Assembly: GCF_000498395.2 (NCBI RefSeq) | Contig: NZ_CP010979.1 | Coordinates: 5,366,501-5,430,500, forward strand | Length of the DNA: 64,000 nucleotides | Source of the DNA: Pseudomonas putida S13.1.2 | GTDB lineage: Bacteria > Pseudomonadota > Gammaproteobacteria > Pseudomonadales > Pseudomonadaceae | Direction: 5' to 3' | Shown here: positions 7,921 to 16,229 of the stretch, one piece after another | Layout of the letters: every line of letters begins with the position of its first letter | Numbering within the stretch: the stretch's first letter is position 1 | The notes under the pieces: model-generated | The model's database searches: none | What the model saw: only the letters and a program-made list of their open reading frames with translations | What the model was told of the DNA's origin: nothing | Made by a program: the position numbers and the translations under genes

Positions 7921-9268
7921 GAGCGGACTCCTCGGGCAGTACATGGGCAACGCTCAGGCGTTCACGGGTGAAATAGGTGCGCGCGGCGTTCTGGATGTCC
8001 TGCGGGGTGACACGCTTGAGCTCGTCCAGCTCGCTGTCGATCAGTTTCCAGGACAGGCCGACGGTTTCCAGCTGGCCGATGGTGGTGGCCTGGCTGCTGA
8101 TGGAGTCGCGGTCGTAGACCAGGCCGGCAATGACCTGGGCGCGCACGCGTTCGAGCTCTTCAGCGCTGGGCGGGGTGGTCTTGAGTTCTTCAAGCAACTG
8201 CCAGATGCCTTTCTCGACATCGTCGAGGGTTTTCTGCTTTTGCACATTCGGCGTGGCCGAGATCAGGAACAGGCTGTCGCCGCGGGTGAAGGCGTTGTAG
8301 CTGGACGAGGCGCCGGCCACCAACTCCTGGCCACGCTCCAGGCGTGCCGGCATGCGGGCGCTGTAGCCGCCGTCGAGCAGTGCCGAGATCAGGCGCAGGG
8401 CATGCACAGTGCGCGGGTCCTTGGCGGTGGGCAGGCCGGGCACGTTGAAACCATAGATCAGGCTGGGCAGCTGGGTGCGTACGTGCAGGGTCAGCTGGCG
8501 CTGGCCAGGCTCGGCCAGCTCCAGTGGCAGCTTGGCCGGCGGTACGGCACGCTTTGGAATGCTGCCGAAGTACTTCTGCGCCAGGCCCTTGACCTCGTCA
8601 GCGGTGACATCGCCGACCACCACCAGGGTGGCATTGTTGGGGGCGTACCAGGATTCATACCAGTGGCGCAGTTCCTCGACCTTCATGCGCTCCAGATCCG
8701 CCATCCAGCCGATGGTCGGCGTGTGATAGCCGCTGGCGGGGTAGGCCATGGCGCGGAACAGCTCGAACGCCTTGGAGTTGGGCTGATCGTCGGTGCGCAG
8801 GCGGCGTTCTTCCTTGATTACCTCGATTTCACGGCTGAACTCGTCGGCCGGCAGGCGCAGGCTGGCCAGGCGGTCGGCCTCCAGCTCCAGGGCGACCGGC
8901 AGGCGGTCGCGGGCCAGCACCTGGTAATAGGCGGTGTAGTCGTCGCTGGTAAAGGCGTTTTCTTCGGCACCCAGGTCACGCAGGATGCGCGAAGCTTCGC
9001 CGGGGCCGACCTTGGCGCTGCCCTTGAACATCATGTGTTCCAGCGCATGGGACAAACCGGTCTGGCCCGGGGTTTCGTAGCTGGAGCCGACCTTGTACCA
9101 GATCTGCGAGACCACCACCGGGGCGCGATGGTCTTCGCGCACGACCACCTTCAGGCCATTGTCGAGGATGAATTCGTGGGTGGGTTGCACATCGGCGGCG
9201 AAGGCCGCAAGCGGCAGGCAGAGCGTGCCGAGCAACAGGCCAGCGGCGCGGCGGGCTAGAGCATTCAT
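7913..9268 (-). CDS. M16B zinc peptidase, catalytic subunit, exported (first pair)
   Basis: A 451-residue M16 peptidase. The N-terminus (MNALARRAAG, then a hydrophobic core ending AAFAADVQ) is a signal peptide with a likely cleavage site AFA/AD. The zinc motif H74-A-L-E-H78 is intact, and E154 in IKEERRL is the expected third ligand. The gene is divergent from ftsY, as in other pseudomonads, and heads a leftward set: this gene, the inactive partner (8-base overlap), rsmD, then the second M16 pair. It is probably a periplasmic metallopeptidase; the natural substrate is not known to me. Confidence 0.92.
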   Translation of the reverse strand: MNALARRAAGLLLGTLCLPLAAFAADVQPTHEFILDNGLKVVVREDHRAPVVVSQIWYKVGSSYETPGQTGLSHALEHMMFKGSAKVGPGEASRILRDLGAEENAFTSDDYTAYYQVLARDRLPVALELEADRLASLRLPADEFSREIEVIKEERRLRTDDQPNSKAFELFRAMAYPASGYHTPTIGWMADLERMKVEELRHWYESWYAPNNATLVVVGDVTADEVKGLAQKYFGSIPKRAVPPAKLPLELAEPGQRQLTLHVRTQLPSLIYGFNVPGLPTAKDPRTVHALRLISALLDGGYSARMPARLERGQELVAGASSSYNAFTRGDSLFLISATPNVQKQKTLDDVEKGIWQLLEELKTTPPSAEELERVRAQVIAGLVYDRDSISSQATTIGQLETVGLSWKLIDSELDELKRVTPQDIQNAARTYFTRERLSVAHVLPEESAHE

Positions 9269-9499
9269 AAGGTGTTTAACCTGTTCGGCGGCCCGCTGGG
9301 TTTAGCGTCGGCGGGCCAGGAGGTGCTAGGATACTGATCCGGTTGCCTGGCGACCATGCCTGTCGCCGTTCTGGCCCACAGGACACTAAGACAAAACGTT
9401 GCGCATGAACCAGCCGGCTTCAAGATAGTCTGTTCTGCGTAGAGAGAATTCCCGATGTGCCATTGCTGGCTCATCGCTACCCTGAGATAGCCGTCCTCC

Positions 9500-11062
9500 A
9501 TGTTTGGTTCCAACGACGACAAGAAAGCGCCGGCCGAGGCTGGCGAGAAGAAAGGCCTGTTCAGCTGGTTTCGCAAGAAGCCGCAGCAACCTGTCGCCGA
9601 ACAGCCACAAGCCCCTGAATCCCAGGCCACAGAGCCGGTAGCGCCGCCATCCGCCGTCGAGCACGCTGAAGCTGCTCCGGTCGAGCCGGTGGTTGCTGAA
9701 GCACCTGCACCTGCAGCTGAGGCCCCTCTGGCTGCTGAGCCAGCAGTGGCCCCTGAGCCTGTACCTGCCCCGGTGGTCGCGCCAGTCTTTGAGCCTGCAC
9801 CTGCTCCGGTGGCTGCCCCGGTCCCTGAGGCTGCGCCTGCGCCAGTAGTGGTCACCCCAGCGCCTGAGCCTGCCCCCACCCCTGTGGGAGCGGGCGTGCC
9901 CGCGAATGCGGAGCCTGCCGCCCCGCAGCTCGAAACCCCTGCGCCAGTAGCAGCCCCGGCCATTCAAGCCGTCGAACCCCCGGTCAGCAACCTGGTACTG
10001 CCCGTTGCCGAGGAGCCCGTCGCTCTCGTCCCTGACCTGGAGCCAAAAGCCCCGCCAGCGATCCCCGAGCGTCCGGCAGCAGAGCCGGTGCAACCAGAGC
10101 CCGAGCCTGTGGCTGCGGCCGTTACCGAACAAGCCAAACCCGGCTTCTTTGCCCGCCTGAAGCAAGGCCTGTCCAAGACCAGCGCCAGCATCGGCGAAGG
10201 CATGGCCAGCCTGTTCCTCGGCAAGAAGGTCATCGACGACGACCTGCTCGACGAAATCGAGACCCGCCTGCTGACCGCCGACGTGGGTGTGGAAGCCACC
10301 TCGGCCATCGTCCAGAACCTGACCCAAAAGGTTGCCCGCAAGCAGCTGGCCGACGCCGACGCGCTTTACAAGTCGCTGCAGGAAGAACTGGCCGCGTTGC
10401 TGCGCCCGGTCGAGCAGCCGCTGAAAGTGCAGGCGCAGAACAAGCCCTATGTCATCCTCGTGGTTGGCGTGAACGGCGCCGGCAAGACCACCACCATCGG
10501 CAAACTGGCGAAAAAGCTGCAGCTGGAAGGCAAGAAAGTCATGCTGGCTGCGGGGGACACCTTCCGTGCCGCAGCGGTCGAGCAGCTGCAGGTGTGGGGT
10601 GAGCGTAACCAGATTCCGGTGATCGCCCAGCACACCGGCGCCGACTCCGCGTCGGTGATCTTCGACGCCGTGCAGGCCGCCAAGGCCCGTGGCGCCGACG
10701 TGCTGATCGCCGACACTGCCGGCCGCCTGCACACCAAAGACAACCTGATGGAAGAGCTGAAGAAGGTCCGCCGGGTCATCGGCAAGCTCGACGCCGATGC
10801 GCCCCACGAGGTGCTGCTGGTGCTTGATGCCGGTACCGGCCAGAACGCCATCAGCCAGGCCAAGTACTTCAACCAGAGCGTCGAACTGACCGGCCTGGCC
10901 CTGACCAAGCTGGACGGCACTGCCAAAGGCGGGGTGATCTTCGCCCTGGCCAAGCAGTTCAACATCCCGATCCGCTTCATCGGTGTCGGTGAAGGCATCG
11001 ATGACCTGCGCACCTTCGAAGCCGAGCCGTTCGTCAAGGCTCTGTTCGCCGAGCGAGACTGA
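9500..11062 (+). CDS. ftsY: signal recognition particle receptor FtsY
   Basis: A 520-residue SRP-receptor GTPase. It docks ribosome-nascent chain-SRP complexes at the inner membrane. The N-terminal A region (about residues 1-210) is very rich in Ala, Pro and Glu and of low complexity. The NG domain follows: N domain at about 215-305, P-loop GVNGAGKT at 323-330, DTAGR at 405-409 and TKLDG at 469-473. An amphipathic basic segment LFSWFRKKP near residue 20 may help membrane contact. Residues 128-136 (PVGAGVPAN) are encoded by a REP palindrome inserted in frame (see the repeat at 9880). It heads ftsY-ftsE-ftsX, and the ftsE start follows two bases after the stop. It is divergent from the M16 peptidase gene. 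Confidence 0.97.
   Translation: MFGSNDDKKAPAEAGEKKGLFSWFRKKPQQPVAEQPQAPESQATEPVAPPSAVEHAEAAPVEPVVAEAPAPAAEAPLAAEPAVAPEPVPAPVVAPVFEPAPAPVAAPVPEAAPAPVVVTPAPEPAPTPVGAGVPANAEPAAPQLETPAPVAAPAIQAVEPPVSNLVLPVAEEPVALVPDLEPKAPPAIPERPAAEPVQPEPEPVAAAVTEQAKPGFFARLKQGLSKTSASIGEGMASLFLGKKVIDDDLLDEIETRLLTADVGVEATSAIVQNLTQKVARKQLADADALYKSLQEELAALLRPVEQPLKVQAQNKPYVILVVGVNGAGKTTTIGKLAKKLQLEGKKVMLAAGDTFRAAAVEQLQVWGERNQIPVIAQHTGADSASVIFDAVQAAKARGADVLIADTAGRLHTKDNLMEELKKVRRVIGKLDADAPHEVLLVLDAGTGQNAISQAKYFNQSVELTGLALTKLDGTAKGGVIFALAKQFNIPIRFIGVGEGIDDLRTFEAEPFVKALFAERD
9880..9909. repeat. REP half-element inside the ftsY coding sequence
   Basis: Thirty bases here are identical to the REP copy at 52094-52123; the core is TGTGGGAGCGGGCGTGCCCG. 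It lies in frame in the low-complexity A region of FtsY and encodes PVGAGVPAN. There is only one arm and no inverted partner. Normally these REPs are intergenic. Confidence 0.9.
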
Positions 11063-11064
11063 CC

Positions 11065-11736
11065 ATGATCCGATTCGAACAGGTTGCCAAGCGCTATCCC
11101 AACGGTCATGTGGGTTTGCATGAGCTGAGTTTCCGGGCGCGCCGGGGCGAATTCCTGTTCGTCACCGGCCACTCGGGTGCCGGCAAGAGCACCTTGCTGC
11201 GTCTGTTGCTGGCCATGGAGCGCCCGACCAGCGGCAAGCTCATGTTGGCCGGGCAGGACCTGGGCCAGATCAGCAATGCGCAGATCCCGTTCCTGCGTCG
11301 GCAGATCGGCGTGGTGTTCCAGAACCACCAGCTGTTGTTCGACCGCACGGTGTTCAACAACATCGCCTTGCCACTGCAGATTCTCGGCTTGTCCAAGGCC
11401 GAGATCGCCAAGCGAGTGGATTCGGCGCTGGAGCGCGTTTCGCTGTCTGACAAGGGCGAACTGTTCCCCGCCGACCTGTCCACCGGGCAGCAGCAGCGGG
11501 TGGGTATCGCCCGGGCCATCGTTCACCAGCCGGCCCTGCTGCTGGCCGACGAGCCCACCGGTAACCTCGACCCGCGCCTGGCAGCAGAGATCATGGGTGT
11601 GTTCGAGGACATCAACCGGCTGGGGACCACGGTATTGATCGCCAGCCACGACCTGGCACTGATTGCGCGCATGCGCCACCGCATGCTGACCTTGCAGCGC
11701 GGCCGCTTGATCGGCGATGGGGAGGCCGGGCAATGA
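11065..11736 (+). CDS. ftsE: cell division ATP-binding protein FtsE
   Basis: A 223-residue ABC ATPase that works with FtsX at the septum to drive periplasmic murein hydrolase activation. Walker A is GHSGAGKS at 35-42, the ABC signature LSTGQQQR at 138-145, Walker B LLLADEP at 158-164, and the switch histidine lies in ASHDL. The length is typical. The start lies two bases after the ftsY stop, and the stop overlaps the ftsX start by four bases (ATGA), so the three genes form an operon. Confidence 0.97.
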   Translation: MIRFEQVAKRYPNGHVGLHELSFRARRGEFLFVTGHSGAGKSTLLRLLLAMERPTSGKLMLAGQDLGQISNAQIPFLRRQIGVVFQNHQLLFDRTVFNNIALPLQILGLSKAEIAKRVDSALERVSLSDKGELFPADLSTGQQQRVGIARAIVHQPALLLADEPTGNLDPRLAAEIMGVFEDINRLGTTVLIASHDLALIARMRHRMLTLQRGRLIGDGEAGQ

Positions 11737-12758
11737 GCACTATACGTACGCCAAAGGTTTCCGAGCGGGTTGCGCCAAAGCCGGCCGACCCGCAACCGGA
11801 GAAGAAAAAGCGCGGCGAGGACGATGACGGCCCTGATTTCCGCACACTGCTGCATGCCTGGCTGGAAAGCCACCGTGCCAGCATGGCCGACAGCCTGCGC
11901 CGTCTGGGCAAGCAGCCGATCGGCAGCTTTTTCACCTGCCTGGTGATGGCGGTGGCGCTGAGCATGCCCATGGGCCTGTCGTTGCTGCTGAAGAACGTCG
12001 AGCAGCTGGGCGGTTCGTGGCAGCGCGCTGCGCAGATTTCGCTGTACCTCAAGCTCGATGCCGGCAGCCGCGATGGTGAAGCGCTGCGCGACGAGATCAA
12101 GGGCATGCCTGGGGTGGCGGACGCGCAATTTGTCAGCCGCGAGCAGGCGCTGGAGGAATTCCAGCAGCAGTCCGGCTTGGGCGAGGCCTTGCGCGAACTG
12201 CCCGACAACCCGCTGCCTGGCGTGGTGGTGGTAACCCCGACCGAGGTCGACAAGCCCGCCCTGGATGCCTTGCGTCAACGCCTGTCGGAGCTGCCGCGGG
12301 TGGAAGTGGCGCAACTTGACCTGGTGTGGGTCGAGCGCCTGGCGGCCATCCTCAAACTGGGTGACCGCTTCGTCTTCGGCCTGGCCGTGATGCTGATTTC
12401 TGCCCTGCTGTTAGTAATCGGTAACACAATTCGTCTACACATTGAAAACCGCCGTGTCGAGATCGAAGTGATCAAGTTGGTAGGCGGCACTGACGCCTAC
12501 GTGCGCCGGCCTTTCCTGTACATGGGCGCCTTGTACGGCCTGGGTGCGGGGCTGCTGGCGTGGGGTATCCTGGCGTTTGGCCTGAACTGGCTCAACGACG
12601 CGGTGGTAGGGCTTTCCGGGCTGTACGGCAGTGACTTCGCCCTGGGCGGGGTGCCGGCGTCCGATGGTCTGTCGCTCTTGATCGGAGCGGTGCTGTTGGG
12701 GTATATCGGTGCATGGATTGCCGTCGCTCGTCATCTGAACGAGCTGGCGCCGCGATAG
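11733..12758 (+). CDS. ftsX: cell division protein FtsX
   Basis: A 341-residue permease-like partner of FtsE. It has a charged cytoplasmic N-terminus (about 65 residues, EKKKRGEDDDG), a first membrane segment near FFTCLVMAVALSMPMGLSLL, a periplasmic loop to about residue 200, and three further membrane segments: VFGLAVMLISALLLVIGNTI, the YMGALYGLGAGLLAWGILAF region, and LSLLIGAVLLGYIGAWIAV. The cytoplasmic stretch LHIENRRVEIEVIKLVGGTDAYVRRPFLY is the conserved loop of the FtsX/MacB permease family. It overlaps ftsE by four bases. The downstream rpoH has its own promoter region. Confidence 0.96.
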   Translation: MSTIRTPKVSERVAPKPADPQPEKKKRGEDDDGPDFRTLLHAWLESHRASMADSLRRLGKQPIGSFFTCLVMAVALSMPMGLSLLLKNVEQLGGSWQRAAQISLYLKLDAGSRDGEALRDEIKGMPGVADAQFVSREQALEEFQQQSGLGEALRELPDNPLPGVVVVTPTEVDKPALDALRQRLSELPRVEVAQLDLVWVERLAAILKLGDRFVFGLAVMLISALLLVIGNTIRLHIENRRVEIEVIKLVGGTDAYVRRPFLYMGALYGLGAGLLAWGILAFGLNWLNDAVVGLSGLYGSDFALGGVPASDGLSLLIGAVLLGYIGAWIAVARHLNELAPR

Positions 12759-12774
12759 TTTTTACGTGCCAGCA

Positions 12775-12820
12775 TTGACATTTTCTTCACTACGGAACTT
12801 GTACCGTCGTTCCAGGTCAA
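12775..12820 (+). promoter_or_regulatory. rpoH promoter region with a sigma-E (AlgU)-like site
   Basis: GGAACTT (12794-12800), 16 bases, then TCAA (12817-12820) matches the GAACTT-N16/17-TCnnA pattern of RpoE/AlgU promoters. A TTGACA hexamer at 12775-12780 could be the -35 of a housekeeping promoter, although its -10 is poor. rpoH of P. aeruginosa is known to have an AlgU-dependent promoter, so the arrangement is plausible here. Confidence 0.65.
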
Positions 12821-12869
12821 TGTTGGCAGCGCCCACAAGGCGCGAGTTTAGTAAGTCGGAGGTTCTTGA

Positions 12870-13724
12870 ATGACCACATCGTTGCAACCTGCCTATGCCC
12901 TGGTACCCGGTGCAAACCTGGAAGCCTATGTGCACACGGTCAACAGCATCCCGCTGCTGACGGTCGAGCAGGAGCGTGATCTGGGCGAGCGTCTCTATTA
13001 TGAGCAGGATGTCGAGGCCGCTCGTCAAATGGTGATGGCCCACCTGCGTTTCGTCGTACACATCGCCCGTAGCTATGCCGGCTACGGTCTGGCACAGGCT
13101 GACCTGATCCAGGAAGGCAACGTCGGCCTGATGAAGGCCGTCAAGCGCTTCAACCCGGAAATGGGCGTGCGCCTGGTGTCGTTCGCCGTGCACTGGATCA
13201 AGGCAGAGATCCACGAGTTCATCCTGCGCAACTGGCGCATCGTCAAGGTGGCCACCACCAAGGCCCAGCGCAAGCTGTTCTTCAACCTGCGCAGCCAGAA
13301 GAAGCGTCTGGCCTGGCTGAACAACGACGAAGTGCATCGCGTGGCGGAAAGCCTCGGCGTCGAACCGCGTGAAGTGCGCGAGATGGAAAGCCGCCTCAGC
13401 GGCCAGGACATGGCCTTCGACCCGGCAGCAGAAGCTGACGACGACAGCGCCTTCCAGTCGCCTGCGCATTACCTGGAAGACCACCGTTACGACCCGGCGG
13501 TGCAGCTGGAGGATGCCGACTGGAGCGACAACTCCACCAGCAACCTGCACGAAGCGCTGCAAGGGCTGGACGAGCGTAGCCGCGATATTCTCTATCAGCG
13601 CTGGTTGGCGGAAGAGAAGGCCACGCTGCATGAGCTGGCCGACAAGTACAGCGTATCGGCTGAGCGGATTCGCCAGCTGGAGAAAAATGCGATGAACAAG
13701 GTCAAGGCATTGATCGCTGCCTGA
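12870..13724 (+). CDS. rpoH: RNA polymerase sigma-32 factor RpoH
   Basis: A 284-residue heat-shock sigma factor. Region 2 is clear (HLRFVVHIARSYAGYGLAQADLIQEGNVGLMKAV, then FNPEMGVRLVSFAVHWIKAEIHEFILRNWRIVK). It is followed by the RpoH box QRKLFFNLR at 133-141, which separates sigma-32 from other group 3 sigmas and mediates chaperone and protease control. Region 4 has SAERIRQLEKNAMNKVK at the C-terminus. The ATG at 12870 follows GGAGG. A sigma-E-like promoter lies about 55 bases upstream and a strong terminator follows, so it is probably monocistronic. Confidence 0.97.
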   Translation: MTTSLQPAYALVPGANLEAYVHTVNSIPLLTVEQERDLGERLYYEQDVEAARQMVMAHLRFVVHIARSYAGYGLAQADLIQEGNVGLMKAVKRFNPEMGVRLVSFAVHWIKAEIHEFILRNWRIVKVATTKAQRKLFFNLRSQKKRLAWLNNDEVHRVAESLGVEPREVREMESRLSGQDMAFDPAAEADDDSAFQSPAHYLEDHRYDPAVQLEDADWSDNSTSNLHEALQGLDERSRDILYQRWLAEEKATLHELADKYSVSAERIRQLEKNAMNKVKALIAA

Positions 13725-13744
13725 TCGAGCCTGGCTGCAAACAG

Positions 13745-13780
13745 AGCCGCTTGCCTGGATAAGGTGAGCGGCTTTTTTTT
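13745..13780 (+). terminator. rho-independent terminator of rpoH
   Basis: Stem AGCCGCT/AGCGGCT with the intervening TGCCTGGATAAGGTG loop, followed by eight T, 20 bases after the rpoH stop. Confidence 0.9.
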
Positions 13781-13794
13781 GCCGGTGAGATTTT

Positions 13795-13896
13795 GCGGCC
13801 GCTTTGCGGCCCATCGCGACACAAGGCCGCTCCTACACGGGGTCGCGGTCGCCTGTGGGAGCGGCCTTGTGTCGCGATGGGCTGCGCAGCAGCCCC
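13795..13896. repeat. REP-like inverted pair (CGCGACACAAGGCCGC type)
   Basis: Two arms in opposite orientation: GCCCATCGCGACACAAGGCC at 13809-13828 and GGCCTTGTGTCGCGATGGGC at 13863-13882, extended by GCTGCGCAGCAGCCCC. It lies between the convergent rpoH and mtgA genes. The same type occurs at 34168 and 50284. Confidence 0.85.
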
Positions 13897-13903
13897 AAAA
13901 AGC

Positions 13904-14614
13904 TCAAAGCTTGCGCGAAGTATCGAGCTGCATCAGGTAGCTGGGCCCGCCCAACTGGCTCATCTGCCGGCGAATCCACCCCGCCCGGCTAGCCACATAG
14001 GCGCTCGGCCGGCTGGCACTCCACTTGATCGGGCTTGGCAGCACTGCGGCCAGTTGTGCGGCCTGCTGGCGGCTGAGCCGGCTGGCATCGACACCAAAGT
14101 GATAACGCGCCGCCGCCTGGGCACCAAACACGCCCTTGCCCCATTCGGCACTGTTCAGATAAACCTCGAGAATGCGCTCTTTCGACCAGAACAGCTCGAT
14201 CAGCGCGGTGAACCAGGCCTCCAGCCCTTTACGGAACCAGCTGCGTCCGGACCACAGGAACAGGTTCTTGGCCACTTGCTGGGTCAGGGTGCTGGCACCG
14301 CGCACACTGCCGCCACGCTCGTTGTAGGCCAGTGCGGCCTGGATAGCCGGGATGTCGAACCCCCAGTGGCTGGCGAACTTCTGGTCCTCGCCCGCGATAA
14401 CGGCAACCTTCAGCTCATCGGAGATGTTCTCCCACGGCTCCCAGTCGCGCTGCAGGTCGATCGGCTCGCCATTGACCCAGGACTGGACCTTGCGCTCGAC
14501 CATCAGCGCCGTGCCGGGCGGTGGCACCCAGCGGAACACCAGCACCAGCACGATGCTGCCGGCAGCGAACCAGAGCAGGGCGCGGGAGAGGCGACGGATA
14601 AGGGTTGGCAGCAT
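13904..14614 (-). CDS. mtgA: monofunctional peptidoglycan glycosyltransferase MtgA
   Basis: A 236-residue GT51 enzyme that polymerises lipid II into glycan strands. It has an N-terminal membrane anchor ALLWFAAGSIVLVLVFRWV (about residues 14-32). Catalytic motifs are VIAGEDQKFASHWGFD (general base Glu), RGASTLTQQVAKNLFLW, and KERILEVYLNSAEWG, all characteristic of GT51. There is no transpeptidase domain. I chose the ATG at 14614 (MLPTLIRRLSR); an in-frame GTG-type extension to 14680 would run across the divergent promoter region. It is divergent from the DUF423 gene with 64 bases between starts. Confidence 0.95.
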   Translation of the reverse strand: MLPTLIRRLSRALLWFAAGSIVLVLVFRWVPPPGTALMVERKVQSWVNGEPIDLQRDWEPWENISDELKVAVIAGEDQKFASHWGFDIPAIQAALAYNERGGSVRGASTLTQQVAKNLFLWSGRSWFRKGLEAWFTALIELFWSKERILEVYLNSAEWGKGVFGAQAAARYHFGVDASRLSRQQAAQLAAVLPSPIKWSASRPSAYVASRAGWIRRQMSQLGGPSYLMQLDTSRKL

Positions 14615-14678
14615 GTCGATGGCTTGGCCGTACGGGTGGAAGGGGCCATTATACAGACCCGATACAAGGAGTCGTCCC

Positions 14679-15050
14679 ATGCTTCGCAGCTTCCTGATGC
14701 TTGCCGCCTTTTTCGGCTTTACCGGGGTCGCCCTGGGTGCCTTCGCTGCCCACGGCCTGAAAAGCCGGTTGACGGCAGACTACCTGGCGATCTTCCACAC
14801 GGGCGTGACCTACCAGCTGGTGCATGCCTTGGCGATCTTCGGTGTCGCCGTGCTCTCGGTGCACCTGCCCGGGCGCCTGATCGGCTGGGCTGGCGGCCTG
14901 TTTGCCTTAGGCATCGTGCTGTTCTCCGGCAGCTTGTACCTGCTGACCCTCAGCGGCCTGGGCAAGCTGGGCATCATCACGCCGATCGGCGGCCTGTGCT
15001 TCCTGGCCGGCTGGCTGTGCCTGGGCCTGGCAGCCTGGCGGCTGGGCTGA
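14679..15050 (+). CDS. DUF423 family membrane protein (YgdD-like)
   Basis: A 123-residue hydrophobic protein with about four membrane helices (FLMLAAFFGFTGVALGAFAAH, the YQLVHALAIFGVAVLSV region, WAGGLFALGIVLFSGSLYLLT, and the IGGLCFLAGWLCLGLAAW segment). The GAFAAHGL and HTGVTYQLVHALA motifs are diagnostic of DUF423, a family of unknown function. The ATG at 14679 follows AAGGAG. It is divergent from mtgA and lies 100 bases upstream of thiS on the same strand. I infer no specific role. Confidence 0.92.
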   Translation: MLRSFLMLAAFFGFTGVALGAFAAHGLKSRLTADYLAIFHTGVTYQLVHALAIFGVAVLSVHLPGRLIGWAGGLFALGIVLFSGSLYLLTLSGLGKLGIITPIGGLCFLAGWLCLGLAAWRLG

Positions 15051-15152
15051 CCGAGTGGTCCACAATCGCGACTAATGGCGTGCACCGGCCTTGGGTTGCA
15101 GGTGGGTTCGGCGCTAGAATGCGGGCCCCAAAGAACAATGGTGGCCGTGCGC

Positions 15153-15353
15153 ATGCGCATTCAACTGAACGGTGAACCTTACGAACTGCCTGCTGGCGAA
15201 AGCGTTGCAGCCCTGCTGACGCGCCTGGAGCTGACCGGGCGCCGTGTGGCAGTAGAGCTGAACCTGGACATCGTGCCGCGTAGCCAGCACGACAGCACGC
15301 TGCTGAACGACGGCGACCAGGTCGAAGTGGTCCACGCCATCGGTGGTGGCTGA
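15153..15353 (+). CDS. thiS: sulfur carrier protein ThiS
   Basis: A 66-residue ubiquitin-fold sulfur carrier for thiazole synthesis. The C-terminus ends VVHAIGGG, the Gly-Gly that becomes a thiocarboxylate. MRIQLNGEPYELP is the usual N-terminus, so the ATG at 15153 is chosen, although longer in-frame starts exist. thiG follows 54 bases later, giving the familiar thiS-thiG pair. No TPP riboswitch was recognised upstream. Confidence 0.95.
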   Translation: MRIQLNGEPYELPAGESVAALLTRLELTGRRVAVELNLDIVPRSQHDSTLLNDGDQVEVVHAIGGG

Positions 15354-15407
15354 CAGCAGCCCGGCGGTTTACAAGCAAGCCCAGCAACCTATTCCCGAGG
15401 AACAACG

Positions 15408-16220
15408 ATGAGCAACGTTCGTAGCGACAAGCCCTTCACCCTGGCCGGGCGTACTTTCCAGTCGCGCCTGCTGGTCGGCACCGGCAAGTACCGTGACATG
15501 GAAGAAACCCGCCTGGCCACCGAGGCCTCGGGTGCCGAAATCGTCACCGTCGCCGTGCGCCGCACCAACCTTGGCCAGAATGCGGGCGAGCCGAACCTGC
15601 TCGACGTACTGTCGCCCGACAAGTACACCATCCTGCCGAACACTGCAGGCTGCTTTGACGCGGTGGAAGCGGTACGCACTTGCCGTCTGGCGCGCGAACT
15701 GCTCGATGGGCGCAAGTCGCACGAATCCCGCACGCTGGTAAAGCTGGAAGTGCTGGCCGACCAGAAAACCCTGTTCCCCAACGTGATCGAAACCCTCAAG
15801 GCCGCCGAAGTGCTGGTCAAGGAAGGTTTCGACGTGATGGTGTACACCAGCGACGACCCGATCATCGCCCGTCAGCTGGCTGAAGCCGGCTGCATCGCGG
15901 TCATGCCGCTGGCTGGCCTGATTGGCACCGGCCTGGGTATCTGCAACCCCTACAACCTGCAGATCATCCTGGAAGAGTCCAAGGTGCCGGTGCTGGTCGA
16001 TGCCGGTGTGGGTACCGCTTCCGACGCCACCATCGCCATGGAAATGGGCTGCGAGGCGGTGCTGATGAACTCGGCCATCGCCCACGCCCAGCAGCCGGTG
16101 CTGATGGCCGAAGCCATGAAGCACGCCATCGTCGCCGGTCGCATGGCCTACCTGGCCGGCCGTATGCCGAAGAAACTCTATGCCAGCGCCTCTTCGCCGC
16201 TGGATGGTCTGATCAAGTAA
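15408..16220 (+). CDS. thiG: thiazole synthase ThiG
   Basis: A 270-residue TIM-barrel enzyme that combines 1-deoxy-xylulose 5-phosphate, dehydroglycine and ThiS thiocarboxylate into the thiazole phosphate of thiamine. Seen: RTFQSRLLVGTGKY at the N-terminus, ITVAVRR-like EIVTVAVRRTNLGQ, the Schiff-base lysine region VKLEVLAD, PLAGLIGTGLGICNP, and VLVDAGVGTASDA for phosphate binding. The ATG at 15408 follows GAGGAA. It follows thiS, and trmB starts nine bases after its stop, so thiS-thiG-trmB are likely co-transcribed. Confidence 0.97.
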   Translation: MSNVRSDKPFTLAGRTFQSRLLVGTGKYRDMEETRLATEASGAEIVTVAVRRTNLGQNAGEPNLLDVLSPDKYTILPNTAGCFDAVEAVRTCRLARELLDGRKSHESRTLVKLEVLADQKTLFPNVIETLKAAEVLVKEGFDVMVYTSDDPIIARQLAEAGCIAVMPLAGLIGTGLGICNPYNLQIILEESKVPVLVDAGVGTASDATIAMEMGCEAVLMNSAIAHAQQPVLMAEAMKHAIVAGRMAYLAGRMPKKLYASASSPLDGLIK

Positions 16221-16229
16221 GAGCTCCTG

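Noticed and set aside
6544..7971. A 475-codon plus-strand frame opposite the M16 gene
   Set aside because: Shadow of the M16 coding sequence, with no family similarity and no ribosome binding site.
9386..10807. A 473-codon minus-strand frame over ftsY
   Set aside because: It is antisense to ftsY and low-complexity because of the Pro/Ala region; FtsY motifs on the plus strand are unambiguous.
15051..15152. TPP riboswitch upstream of thiS
   Set aside because: No THI-box core sequence was recognised in the short gap.
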